Shown here: positions 44,099 through 53,915 of the stretch, in pieces | How positions within the stretch are numbered: position 1 is the stretch's first letter | Layout: every line of letters begins with the position of its first letter | From: Sesamum alatum | Lineage: Eukaryota > Streptophyta > Magnoliopsida > Lamiales > Pedaliaceae | Length of the DNA stretch: 64,000 bases | Direction: 5' to 3' | Assembly (NCBI GenBank): GCA_034509735.1 | Contig: JACGWO010000007.1 | Location: 25,820,046 to 25,884,045, forward strand | Program-made: the position numbers and the translations under genes | Notes under the pieces: model-generated | Databases searched by the model: none | The model's input: the letters and a program-made list of their open reading frames with translations, nothing else | What the model was told of the DNA's origin: nothing

Positions 44099-45469
44099 TC
44101 CTCTTCTGGGATTCCTCTTGGCACGAATCCCTCTTCTACTGGGCTCTTCTTTCTTTCTTGTCCCTTCTTCTACTTCTGCCACGGGTTTCTTCCTTCTTGG
44201 GTCCCTTCTTCATACAGGCTCTTTCTCCTTTGAGACTATTCTTGGTTCAACTCTTTCCCTTGCTGGGATTCCTTGTCTTCTATGTGTAAGCTCGGTGGGA
44301 TTTTCTGACTTTCTTCCTTTTGCTTTGTTCAGTCTGTCTTCTTGGTCTCAGCCACATTCCAGAAATAATGTCAAAACGAGTTAGTTCGAGTATATGGCTC
44401 TTCATCTCTTTCCTTGCAATTGTTTTCGTTTTTAGACTTCCAAAAGTCATCCTTCGTTAATCTGGAAAAAACAGAAATAATTCGCCAGTCCGAAAGATTT
44501 TTAGGATGTCACGCACTTTAAGAAAATGTCCAACGAGGTATCATCGTGGGTCCATCGATGGTGGATCGTGGCATGGCCGAGGCACGCCTCAGCCAGAATC
44601 TGGTCGAGGCGGGACGCGTCGGCCAGAGTCTGGCCGTGGCCCCCCACCTCGGTCGAATTTCGGCCGAGGGTGTCTTGTTGCCCCTCCTTCTTCCTCTCTT
44701 ACTTGCTGAAGTGGTCGATTTTGATCACGAAATAATTTTGACTTAGGGAACCAGGAACGTTCATCTGATTTGCTAGATATTTCCTAAAATTAAAGCTAGG
44801 AAAAAGTTGGAAACTCCTCGATTTCCTTTAATAGCGCAAGCCCCCCGTTTCAGACCTCAATGTCGTGCGTCAGCCACTTTGCTCCTAATTCTTTTGCGTA
44901 CTTCAAAGAGTTTCTTCCAGCGTTGTGGGATCTTGGTGCCACTTCCTCTCTTGAGGCTTTTTGATATTTTGTTTATCCTTGGGAGAGTTGTTAAGGACTC
45001 GTTCTTCTAAGTCTTCCTCTCCACAGTTGTAAAAATTTTCTAGAGGCTTAGTGTGTTTGCAAGCGCGATTCGCGAGTCCGTTCTCGCCTTTCGTCAAGAA
45101 AGGGAGATGAGGTTGCTCGCTCCCTCATCCTCTGCAACCTCGTATGCTCCTATCCCCCTTGCCCCTTTGATAACTATTTGTGATTGCGTTGCGTTGTGTC
45201 ACATTTGTATCACCTCGCATCGGGACACGTCATGTTGCATTTCTGTCGTACCATATATCGTGTTGTGTCAAGTTGCGCCGTGGCGCATCCCGTTGGGCTT
45301 TTCGAAAGCTCTGTAGAAGTTCCCTTGGTTGGAACACTCTTGGACCTTTGTGGGAGGTCTTTGTAATTTTTTGGGGAACTTTTTAAGGGTTCATTTTGAT
45401 TACGTTATCAAACTTGGTTCCTCCATTGCTCATTATATTAAGTTGTTTCTTCTCGAACTAAATTTCATA

Positions 45470-46135
45470 TGTAAGGGGTAATCCCCCTCTTATAAGGAGA
45501 ATATTAAACTAAATTTCTTATAAGCCAAGTGTTGAACTAAATATCAAGGTGAAGGGCAACCCCCTCTTTTTGGATCAAATGTCAGCGTGAGGGGAAATCC
45601 CCCTCTTTTAAACAAGATATTAAAGTTAGGGGTCATCCCCCTCTTTTAGGTAAAATATTAACATGAGGGGCCATCCCCCTCCTTTGGATGAAATATTACC
45701 GTGAGGGGCAATCCCCCTCTTATAAACAAGATGTTAAGTTGAGGGGCCATCCCCCTCTTTTAGGTGAAATATAACGTGATGGGTCATCCCCCTCTTTTAA
45801 ATAAAGTGTTAATGTGAGGGGAAATCCCCCTCTTTTAGATAAAATATTAATATGAGGGGCAATCCCCCTCTTTTCAATGTGAGGAGCCATCCCCCTCCAA
45901 CTTTTCAATGTGAGGGGCAATCCCCCTATTCTAGATAGAATATTAATGTGTGGGCCATCCCCCTCTTTTAGATAAAATATTAACGTGAAGGGCCATCCCC
46001 CTCTTTTAGATGAAATATGTCAATGTGAGGGGCAATCCCCCTCTTTTATACAAGATATCGATGTGAGGGGCCATCCCCCTCTTTTGATAAATAAAGTGTT
46101 AAATGTGAGGGGTCATTCCCCTCTCTCACTAAATA
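45470..46135. repeat. Tandem array of about 17 palindromic units
   Basis: Units of mostly 36-42 bp each contain GAGGGGCAATCCCCCTC or a close variant, itself an inverted repeat, separated by AT-rich spacers such as TTTTAGATAAAATATTAA. On the minus strand each unit supplies an AAAAGAGGGGGAT stretch that looks like a polypurine tract. The array lies between the integrase remnant and the 3' LTR, that is, in the 3' untranslated region of the Tat-like element. Confidence 0.9.
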
Positions 46136-46249
46136 AAATGCAAGTAATGAATCTACAACAAGTAGACAAGAAAAGGTGTACATTTCAGTACCGTTTTTCT
46201 GGGTTACAAAGTATTCGGAAAGGGATACAAAGCATTGAGTAAAAATGTT

Positions 46250-47195
46250 TCTTAGCAATGTTCCACGTATGTGGACATTTTCTTCTCGTTCATTTTCTCC
46301 TACTTGGTACAGTCATGCTTATTTGGCATCCACTTTGGCCATTAACTCTGTCTCATTTACTAGATTGAATGGGTGCTCTCCCGTGCCTCGTCGTGGGATT
46401 GCTCGATACTCCCTTAGGACTCCCGGGTGTCATTCCACCCAACTTCCTTTAGCTACCTCCAGCCTCGTCCTCGGATTTTGGAAGACTACCCTACTGGTTA
46501 CTCCCGCCTGCCCATCAGAACAGGGTGTCGTGAAGGTCCATACTCTCCGTTGGGGCGTGAATGATGCCGGCATGTTCATGGCATCCTCGGAGTTTTTTAC
46601 AAGCTCCATGCATACTTATGCTCTATAGGCCAGAGGTGTCCTCGCGCCTGCTAACACTCTACCTCTGGGGTGATCACGCAGCCTCCCTCATCATGCTCTG
46701 CTTAGTCCTCACCGACGTTTCCAAGATGTGGTTCGTAAGAAAAATCCCTCCTATGTAGCTTCCTTGGGGTTCCTTGGGGTCTTGAGACAAAATCTCAAAT
46801 TCTCAATCTTCTTTCAGACCTTTTTTCCAGCTTGATGGAATGCTCGTCACTGTCAAGTCTTCTTCCAACACCACGTCCACTTCATGTCGCTCTTGACTTA
46901 GTATGGTTATTCTCTTGCTCTCCGAAGGAGCCAATGAGCTGGCTGACTTAATGAGTCAGTTCGTCTCTTCCTTGTACGACCGCGGGATTTGTTCTAGGGT
47001 GAACTCATCGAGCTTCCTTCTTAATGCTTGGATGTTTGCTAAGTACTTGGTCATCTGCTGCCCTAGCTTCGTGGCCTCCATTCCACTGTTTGTCCACAAG
47101 TTGGAAGTCACTATCCACCCTCGCATATGTAACTCCTGCTTTCTCCCCCTGCATATGTCGCTCCCATGGCGCAAGTCAGCTTTCTCCCCTTGCAT
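46250..47195 (-). pseudogene. Tat-like pol remnant (RNase H tail and integrase C-terminus)
   Basis: On the minus strand, MTKYLANIQALRRKLDEFTL followed by a degenerate proline/glutamate stretch matches the linker after RNase H in Tat-lineage elements. Further along, at about 46500-46340, GSWVECHPGVLREYRAIPRR then GEHPFNLVNETE resembles the integrase C-terminal block. The intervening zinc-binding and core regions are too decayed to follow. No enzyme function remains. Confidence 0.6.
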
Positions 47196-47395
47196 ATGTC
47201 GCTCCTGCGACGCAAGTCAGCTTTCTCCCTTTGCATATGTCGTTCCTGCGACACAAGTCAGCTTCTCCCCTTGCGTACGTCGCTCCTGCAACACAAGTCA
47301 GCTTTCTCCCCTTGCATATGTCGCTCCTGCGACGCAAGTCAGCTTTCTCCCCTTGCATATGTCGCTCCTGCGACACAAGTCAGCTTTTCTCCCCT
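47137..47395. repeat. Tandem array, about 40-bp unit, six copies
   Basis: CTTGCATATGTCGCTCCTGC and GACGCAAGTCAGCTTTCTCC alternate six times with few changes. The array sits between the gag-side and pol-side remnants of the Tat-like element. Long open frames in both directions here are products of the repeat. Confidence 0.9.
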
Positions 47396-47699
47396 TGCTC
47401 AGCGCATCACACTCCACTCATTCTCGGATCCGCTGGCAACACTGCTGCCTTCTCGCCAAAGATAATACAATTGACATCGCGTCCTATTGCTCTCACCACA
47501 ACTTCTTCAGCTTGCCTTACTCTTTGATCGACTCTCTCAACTTGCTTCGTATCTCTTCCTATTGGGCCTCCCGAGGTAATCCTCATAACTCAAGCAGTTA
47601 GGAGGTTGTCCTTGCTAGCTCGTTCTGCTTCCTGCTTTACTCCCACGTGCCATGTGCCTGTCTCTAAAAGCGATTTCCTAGAACTCTTGTTTCCTTTGT

Positions 47700-48500
47700 C
47701 TCACGGATTCTTGTAAGTAATCTCTTCGGATCAACTCCTCGACCTCATTCTTCAATTAGTGGCATTCCTCCAAGCTATGGTCTCGATCCCAATCCTTGTC
47801 GCTTGGTTGCATCGAGCGTTTGAGTTCGCGAGGCCCGGGGGGTGTATTGAGCCAAATCCCCCAGGGGCACATGTCTAAGTTCACGCTTACTTCCTTCTGC
47901 CCTAAGGGGACCCTTTCTCTTCCTCTGTAGCCCTCACGGCGGCTTGTGCGGATGCATCCTCCACCAACTGGCGAAAAGCCTCAGGAGTTATCTGAATAAC
48001 TGGGGATGGAGATGGAGCCTCGACCTCTTCCTGCCTCTCCTCCTCCTGGGTTTGCTGGTGGATTCCTCAAGACGCGGCCTTGCTCCTGCTGAGGTGGAGC
48101 CTCGATCTCTTCCTGCCTCTCCTCCTCCTGGGTGCACTGGTGGATTCTTCAAGACGCGGTCTTGTTCCTGCTGGGGTGGAGCTTCGACCTCTTCCGGTCT
48201 CTCCTCCTCCTGTGTGCGCTGGTGGATTCTCCAAGGTGCGGCCTTGCTCCTGCTGAGGTGGAGCCTCGACCTCTTCCTGCCTCTCCTCCTCCTGGGTACG
48301 TTGGTGGACTCTCCAAGGCGTGGCCTTGGCCTTGCCTCTCCTCCTGCTGGTCGTGCGCTCGGGGACTCTCCAAGGCGTGGCCTTGGCCTTGCCTTTCCTC
48401 CTACTGGCCGTGCGCTTCCTTTCTTCTCTCAGGTTCCTGTTGCCCCACGTTCGCGCTCCTTGCCCTCGAACGAGTATTCATCTTCAATGCCTAGACCAGG
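47700..48500 (-). pseudogene. Gag-like N-terminal region with 82-bp repeats
   Basis: This region directly follows the primer site. On the minus strand it would code an arginine/glutamate/serine-rich stretch, typical of the low-complexity start of Tat gag. An array of four 82-bp units (each starting GAGCCTCGACC at 48015, 48097, 48179 and 48261) plus two 57-bp units lies at 48015-48420. The 82-bp period is not a multiple of three, so the frame cannot stay open throughout. Gag identity rests on position and composition. Confidence 0.45.
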
Positions 48501-48520
48501 TTTCCCACAGACGGCGCCAA
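48501..48520 (-). other. Primer-binding region of the Tat-like element
   Basis: Minus strand TTGGCGCCGTCTGTGGGAAA starts two bases after the end of the right LTR. This form is characteristic of Tat/Athila-group gypsy elements. Confidence 0.8.
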
Positions 48521-48522
48521 GC

Positions 48523-49324
48523 TGATGGTGTAAGATTCAGGAGGTTGTTGATCTAAGCATGATGACTCGAAACGACGTCGTGAGGCAAATAACTCTTATA
48601 AACTCTTCCAAAATTAAGAAAAATAACTTGTATAAAAAATGAATATGAGATAGCTTTACAAAGGATTTCACCCCTTATTTATAGTAAATTACATGGAGTG
48701 AAAGTACAATATCGTCCTTCAACCGCTGTCAATCCAACGGCCTAGATTTAACTGCTAGGGTGCCTTGGTAATTTGGCATCACCCCACACTTCTATAACTA
48801 CCTATGGCATAATGGTAAATAATTGTACACTTGAGAGTATTTTAGTAATTGCAATTTCCTAGCACTATCAGTAGCCCCCCAACTTCCAAATGCTTCTGGA
48901 AAATTTAGAAGTTCTAACAGATAATTTGATTCTGATTCATTTTCCTTTTCTTGATGATGCTCCTTTCTGATGTAGGGTGGATCTAAGCACGGCGACTCAA
49001 AACAACGTCGCGAGGCAAATAACTCTTATAAACTCTTCCAAAAGTAAGAAAAGTAACTTGTATAAAAAAATGAATTAGAGAGCTTTACAAAGAATTTCAC
49101 CCCCTATTTATAGTAAATTTCATGGGGTGAAAGTACAATATCGTCCCTCAACCGCCTTCAATCCAACGGCTGAGATTTAACTGCTAAGGGTGCCTAGGTA
49201 TTTTGGCATCATCCCACTAACCTACCTATAACTTCTACTAATAACTTCCACTACATGGCATTTTCGTAAATAATTGTACATTTAGGAATATTTTGGTAAT
49301 TCTAATTTCCTAGAGCTATCAATA
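48523..49324 (-). repeat. 5' LTR region of the Tat-like element, tandemly rearranged
   Basis: 48523-48977 matches the left LTR from its end inward. At 48978 the match restarts with GGATCTAAGCACGGCGACTC and runs again to 49324, where it breaks off in unrelated sequence. Minus-strand TATA boxes occur at about 48675 and 49103. This is either an internal duplication or a second truncated LTR. Confidence 0.75.
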
Positions 49325-49498
49325 AAGTTTAATTTTTTTACCTCTAATTCCATCAAGATGAATACAATTCTAAAAAGTTTCACATAAACATAAAAATGAA
49401 AAGGATGAGAAGTACAATTTTGAAAACTTTAAGCTCATAGAAACATCCTATCCAAAATAAAAAAGCTTAGAGAAACTTTAAAGCATGAGAATGTGTAA
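49325..49498. other. Short AT-rich spacer
   Basis: Downstream flank of the tRNA gene on its own strand. A T-run suitable as a Pol III terminator (TTTTTT on the minus strand) lies near 49460-49465. Confidence 0.5.
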
Positions 49499-49570
49499 GG
49501 GGCATTCCGAGAATCGAACTCGGGACCTCTCGCACCCAAAGCGAGAATCATACCACTAGACCAAATGCCC
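49499..49570 (-). tRNA. tRNA-Pro (anticodon UGG)
   Basis: The 72-nt minus-strand sequence starts GGGCATTTGGTCTAGTGGT and folds into a full cloverleaf. A 7-bp acceptor stem pairs GGGCATT with AATGCCC, and the discriminator base is C. The anticodon stem is CTCGC/GCGAG with loop TTTGGGT (anticodon TGG), and the T-stem CCGAG/CTCGG encloses TTCGATT. The A-box-like TGGTCTAGTGG and T-loop B-box region are intact. No intron is present and CCA is not encoded, as usual for nuclear genes. A CAA motif lies just upstream (GACAAACTT on the minus strand). It decodes proline codons and appears functional. Confidence 0.97.
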
Positions 49571-49672
49571 AAGTTTGTCTCTTTTTGCAAATAAACAATA
49601 TGTTTGTTGTTGTTTGTCTTTGTATTCCGACTTCCTTTCCACCATGGATGTCAAACATGCTATTAAATATTA

Positions 49673-50151
49673 CGGTAAATTAAAATACCTCCTCTAAGGT
49701 TTGGCCAATTATGAATATCTCTCGTTGTTTGAGAAATTATAAATACTTTTTTTTTTATTTTAACTGTCATCTAACAACTAGTTCAAACCGTTAGTCTCCA
49801 TTAGGTTTCCATCCATTCTTTTATAGTCAACAGACCAAAATGTCCTTGTACACTATAAATTAAAAATTTATTTATCTTTTAAATTTTTTTGAAGTTTTTT
49901 ATGGGCTAAGTGGATAATTATTTTTTATAATTTTTCAATCCACCTCATTTGCTTTTCTAAATATATATTTTTTTATTTTTTTTTTCCAAAAAAGGAACAA
50001 GATACATTAAGGGCAAAATTAACAATTTCAAACCTCCATCCAAAGATTACATAATTTCATGAAACATCATTGGGGTATTCATAATTTTTCAAATAACGAG
50101 GGAGCATTCGTAATTATGTCAAATATTAAATAAACTTGTTGTGATTTACCC
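49673..50151. mobile_element. MITE family A, copy 3
   Basis: Starts CGGTAAATTAAAATACCTCC and ends GTTGTGATTTACCC. It shares the CTCGTTGTTTGAGAAATTAT and GTAATTATGTCAAA phrases with the copies at 17575 and 34679. The flanks TAAATATTA and TAAGATATT are only partly alike, so the duplication has decayed. Confidence 0.7.
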
Positions 50152-50442
50152 TAAGATATTATTGATGTTGCATTAACCACTTCTGATACACCTCTCATCA
50201 AACCAAGACAACACTTCTACCCTAGTTGCTAGAGTCCATTATGAGGACAAAGACTTAACACTATTTTTCTCATATTAATAATGGGGTAGGGTGTCTATGT
50301 TATATTTTCACCTAGGTACAGACGATGTGTGTCAAAAGAACATTTAAAACCATAGTGCTATCAAGCATCTAGACGATGCTGCCCATGTAGTTTTATACTT
50401 GTGTGAGCTATTAATTTTTGAATTATACATGACAAAGTCATC
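50152..50442. other. Spacer
   Basis: Nothing recognised. Confidence 0.5.
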
Positions 50443-50877
50443 AAATGTGATGTGGGTCCATGGTCGGAGGGTCGTGACCAGCCTTCGATCGACAGTTGTT
50501 CGACAAGAACCTCGTGGACCTACACGTGGAGCAATGAGTTGGGTTGGGGCCCAATATGAGCACTCGACGCTCAAGTCAGAAGGATCCGTGTATTAAATCT
50601 AAGAAAATTATGAAAAATTAATGCGCATAACAGAAAATAAAGGACATATTTATACCTGGGCAAGGTATGTACGGAAGGTTTATGTTTACCTTCCAGGATG
50701 TTGACAAGTGTCGTCCATCCCTAATTCTCTGGGGGATTTTTGTACTTTCCTAATCCCGGATAAGGGCCCCCAGCCATTCCTCACGGGCCCATAAGCCTAA
50801 TAAATGCTTCCAAAAGGTTCGGCCCAATAAGGGCTAAAAGGGGAGGCCCAGCTGGACACGGGATCCACATCAAAATG
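50443..50877. mobile_element. Solo LTR, 425 bp
   Basis: 50448-50872 begins TGATGTGGGTCC and ends GGATCCACATCA, an imperfect 12-bp inverted repeat with TG...CA ends. It is flanked on both sides by AAATG (50443-50447 and 50873-50877), a 5-bp target duplication. It has no coding frame and is GC-richer than its surroundings. The structure is that of a solo LTR left by recombination; no second copy exists in the window. A TATAAATATG on the minus strand near 50647-50656 hints at a minus orientation. Confidence 0.78.
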
Positions 50878-51358
50878 TTGATCCAGCAATTCACAATGCC
50901 CGTTGGAGAAGTGCCTGATATCCTGACTAATCCGACACAATCAATTATTTATTTATTTAGTTAGTTTTTTATGGACTCTTAATTAATCAAGGCTCGACTT
51001 CAGCTAGATTATGTTCTGATTGTAGTCTCGCTCAAGGAGGTGGGGTTAATAATCCCACAAAGGCCACTTCAGCCAGATTAATATTCATTTGGCAATAATA
51101 TCCTAAAAAATAATCGAACTGTCTAAATTGTCCTTACAATATAGATTAATTAATATTTAAAAAAAATTCTAAAACATCTTTAATATATTTTGACGAGTTT
51201 TTCGATTTTTTTAATGAGATTTGTCTCTCTTTATTAATACATCATTAATCCTCACTTTTGTTCGTCAAATTCAAAATATATATAAAAAAAAATTGTCAAA
51301 CTTATCCTCGACTAGTATATATTAGTTGAGGTTGAAGATTTTCTATCACACTTTTATA
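50878..51358. other. Spacer
   Basis: No gene recognised. Confidence 0.5.
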
Positions 51359-51669
51359 TCATACTAGAAAAAAATTTAACACTTAACCATGGTTAATTGC
51401 CATGGTTAAAAATAAATAGTCGTAGTGAATAGTCATTTACCACGATCATACAACGGTTATTGGCCGTGGTATTTGCAAGTGTGGTTAAAACATTTATCAT
51501 GACTAAAAGCCATGGTAAAAATAGTTGCTATGGCTCATAACCATGGTAAAAAGAGTTTTCATGGTGGATAATCTAGGTTTTGAAATGGTTTTTGTTTGAT
51601 CATGATTAATAATTATTTAGTCCGTAACCAATAAATTTATAGTCAATAATTAATTTTCTTCTAGTGTCA
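51359..51669. mobile_element. Mini-CACTA element (MITE-sized)
   Basis: The element proper, 51362-51666 (305 bp), starts TACTAGAAAAAAATT and on the minus strand from its right end starts CACTAGAAGAAAATT. TCA flanks both sides, a 3-bp duplication. CCATGGTTAA and CATGGTAAAA motifs in both orientations fill the left two thirds as subterminal repeats. The terminal CACTAG has become TACTAG at the left. No coding capacity. Confidence 0.7.
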
Positions 51670-52030
51670 CACATTGATATCGCATCCATATGTATATTAT
51701 ATGCGACCTAACTTTTAAATCATAATCTAATTATTATATTTTTTGTTTTAGAAAAATATATGTGTTAAATTACTTATCAGTATGACACCAATATGCTCAC
51801 CCCCCAAGTTTTGTATGTTTTTCTAAATTATATATTTTATTTATTTTATATATTAATCCTCAATGATATATTAATATGAACACAATATAATTTTTCAATG
51901 GTGGATTCATCCTACATTAATTTCATTCAGAAATCATTCTATTTTACTTCTACTAGTCGACATGACATTCAATCCTTGTATACATATTAAATAATATTTT
52001 GCTCTTTAAAATATAATATAAATAATATAT
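51670..52030. other. AT-rich spacer
   Basis: Nothing recognised. Confidence 0.5.
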
Positions 52031-52079
52031 ATATATATATAATCAAATACATCATATTTCAATAAAAGGAAGAGAGAAA

Positions 52080-52690
52080 GACAGAAAAGAAACCAACTTA
52101 AGGGTATTATTGGCATAACAAAAAATTGGTGTTGCGATTTAAGTAATCGCTCTTTTATGAGTATAAATGGGGTTTTCTTTTTATACGACTAGCCAACGTG
52201 GCATGTCGTCCCTCTGTGTATATAATAAATAATATTTCATATTTTAAAATGTATAATAAATAATATATATATATATATATATATCTAGACTAATATATAA
52301 AGGAAAGACCTTTCTCACTCACAAATGGCGGTTTATGACACCGCGATACTATTTTTTTTGTTTTTGCCGATAATACCCCAAAAGTTAGTTTTTTCTTGTT
52401 TTCTTTCTTTCTTTCTTTTTTTTAAATGTAATCTGTTGATTTATATATATATATATATATATTTCTTATATTCAATAACTTTAAAGTCTGTAATATTATT
52501 TTATATGCACGCAGGGACGACATGCTACGACGACTAGTATATATATAAACCAACACAACCACATTTAAAAAAAGAAAGAAAGAAAAAAAGAATAAACTAA
52601 TCTAGGGGTATTATCAACATACCAAGCAATTGGTGTCGCGGTATAAGTAACCGCTCTTTGTGAGTAAATATATGAGTTGTTTTCATTTTA
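52080..52690. repeat. Cluster of inverted, Helitron-like fragments
   Basis: Related arms occur three times. At 52300-52375 (plus) CTCACTCACAAATGGCGG is followed by GACACCGCGATA and GATAATACCCC. The same order occurs in reverse complement at 52605-52670 and, more diverged, at 52095-52165. GGGACGACATGC followed within about 10 bases by CTAG occurs at 52514-52537 (plus) and 52186-52209 (minus). TCTAGACTAATATATAAAGG at 52284 resembles a Helitron 5' end. The pieces look like two or three related non-autonomous elements inserted in opposite orientations; exact borders are uncertain. Confidence 0.5.
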
Positions 52691-52889
52691 GTCCCCGTAT
52701 TTTTAATTCATTTTCCAAATCATCCAATTATTTTTATAATTTTTCGGTTTCGTCATTTAGGAGGAATTTCAGTCAATTTTTCCTCTAATTGAAGGATATT
52801 CTTGTACTTTTGTTTATATTTATAAAAAAAAGAAAAAAAATATGGATTGTAATTTTTATGCATAGTATATATTATGGCGTTATCTTATA

Positions 52890-53165
52890 CTAGTATATGT
52901 GGATCACTCAAATATGTGTGCATAATTAATTTTAAACTTTAAAAAACTAACTATTTTTTTAACAAATATATATATATATATATATTAATTGGATAAATGA
53001 AAAATGCTAGAAGACTATATAAAAGTTATGAGAAGTTATTGAAAAATGGGAGAAAAAAAAGGGAACATGGAAGTTGAGTAGAGAGAGAGAGCAAAATAGA
53101 GATTAACAAAATAAATAAAATAAATAAAAAATTGACAAACCAAAATAATTTAAGACACCAAAATG
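52890..53165 (-). mobile_element. Helitron-like element, family B copy 3 (degenerate)
   Basis: CTAGTATATGTGGATCACTC at 52890 and GTGTGCATAATTAA are shared with the copies at 21646 and 31184, as are the A/G-rich body and the AAGACACCAA near the other end (53151). The terminal hairpin is imperfect and the 5' TC end is missing. Confidence 0.45.
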
Positions 53166-53170
53166 ATACT

Positions 53171-53844
53171 TTTCAACCATGTAAAGATGTAAGTATTTTG
53201 TTAGACAGATTTGAATATACTGAAAAAAATATATATTATGGCATATCGTATACAATTTTTATGTTTGCTCCATTGATGATGTTGTTGTTGGTTGAACTTG
53301 AAGAATGCATGACCAATGTATAAATATTAATTGGTTGAAAATAATATGTGATTAATGACTGGTTTTTATGTAAAATAGTTAAAAAAGAATACGGGCTCAT
53401 TGCTATTGAATACTTACAAACATTTTACTAAATTTTTCTTACTTTTGTCAAATTTGATTTCTGCTTTCATTTTTAATTGCACCATGTATTTATAAGGGAG
53501 TATATCCGACAAAATACCAAATTCCAAACATCAATAGTATTATTCAAACGATCAAATTCCAACCGTCATAATTTCTAATCCTCGTAAAGGCTAAATTGAA
53601 ATTGATTTTGAAAATAAATAGATGCTTTTTTAATTGTGCATATTTTATCAAAATTTTGTGGGACATTTTTTATCAAAGAATTGACTGAATTCCACAAAAG
53701 GATGAAATAAAAAAATAAAAAAAATTGTATTATTTTAAAAATAGATTAAAACCCAGGAATTAAGATAAAAAAACCCGGTAAAAATAGTTCAACTAAGAAT
53801 ATTAGTATAGATTAAAAATAAAATATTATAAAAAAGCTAAAAAG
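53171..53844. other. Upstream flank of the hydrolase gene
   Basis: AT-rich with no other gene. Open frames here are short and unsupported. Confidence 0.5.
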
Positions 53845-53852
53845 TATAAAAG
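53845..53852 (+). promoter_or_regulatory. Candidate TATA box of the hydrolase gene
   Basis: TATAAAAG lies 71 bp upstream of the chosen ATG, implying a transcription start near 53875 and a short 5' leader of about 40 nt. This rests on consensus and position only. Confidence 0.5.
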
Positions 53853-53915
53853 ACTAACAACGGAGTGGCATTTCTCTGCAAGCGCCAACCACAAGTTTCT
53901 CTCTCTTGCCGACCA

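Larger units (their letters stand above)
43622..49324 (-). mobile_element. Degenerate Ty3/gypsy element, Tat-like, with three tandem arrays
   Basis: Related sequence starting GATGGTGTAAGATTC occurs at 43622-44098 and 48523-48977 (the LTRs), and a truncated extra copy lies at 48978-49324. On the minus strand the right LTR is followed by TTGGCGCCGTCTGTGGGAAA (48520-48501), the primer-site region typical of Tat/Athila-type elements. A low-complexity gag-like region (48500-47700), an RNase H tail (about 47195-46900) and an integrase C-terminal stretch (about 46500-46340) follow in gypsy order. Protease and most of RT are missing. Each LTR copy has a minus-strand TATAAATA box. The inner end of the left LTR cannot be fixed because the right LTR is truncated. 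Confidence 0.72.

Noticed and set aside
44009..45386. Cluster of 60-90 aa plus-strand frames
   Set aside because: They lie in the LTR/3' region of a minus-strand retroelement. Low-complexity Ser/Leu/Pro composition, no domains.
45470..46135. CRISPR-like appearance (short palindromic repeats with spacers)
   Set aside because: The spacers are themselves related AT-rich variants, the repeats vary, and the DNA is plant nuclear within a retroelement. It is a tandem array, not a CRISPR.
46903..47601. 232-aa plus-strand open frame, with a 167-aa one overlapping it
   Set aside because: It runs through the six-copy 40-bp tandem array and is antisense to the Tat-like pol remnant. The open frames are a product of the repeat and show no domain.
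47944..48525. 193-aa Leu/Ser/Pro-rich plus-strand frame
   Set aside because: It lies antisense to the gag-like region and follows the 82-bp array; low complexity explains its length.
53865..53915. Possible 17-residue N-terminal extension of the hydrolase from 53865
   Set aside because: It would need a GTG start. The first in-frame ATG is 53916 and gives a typical transit peptide.
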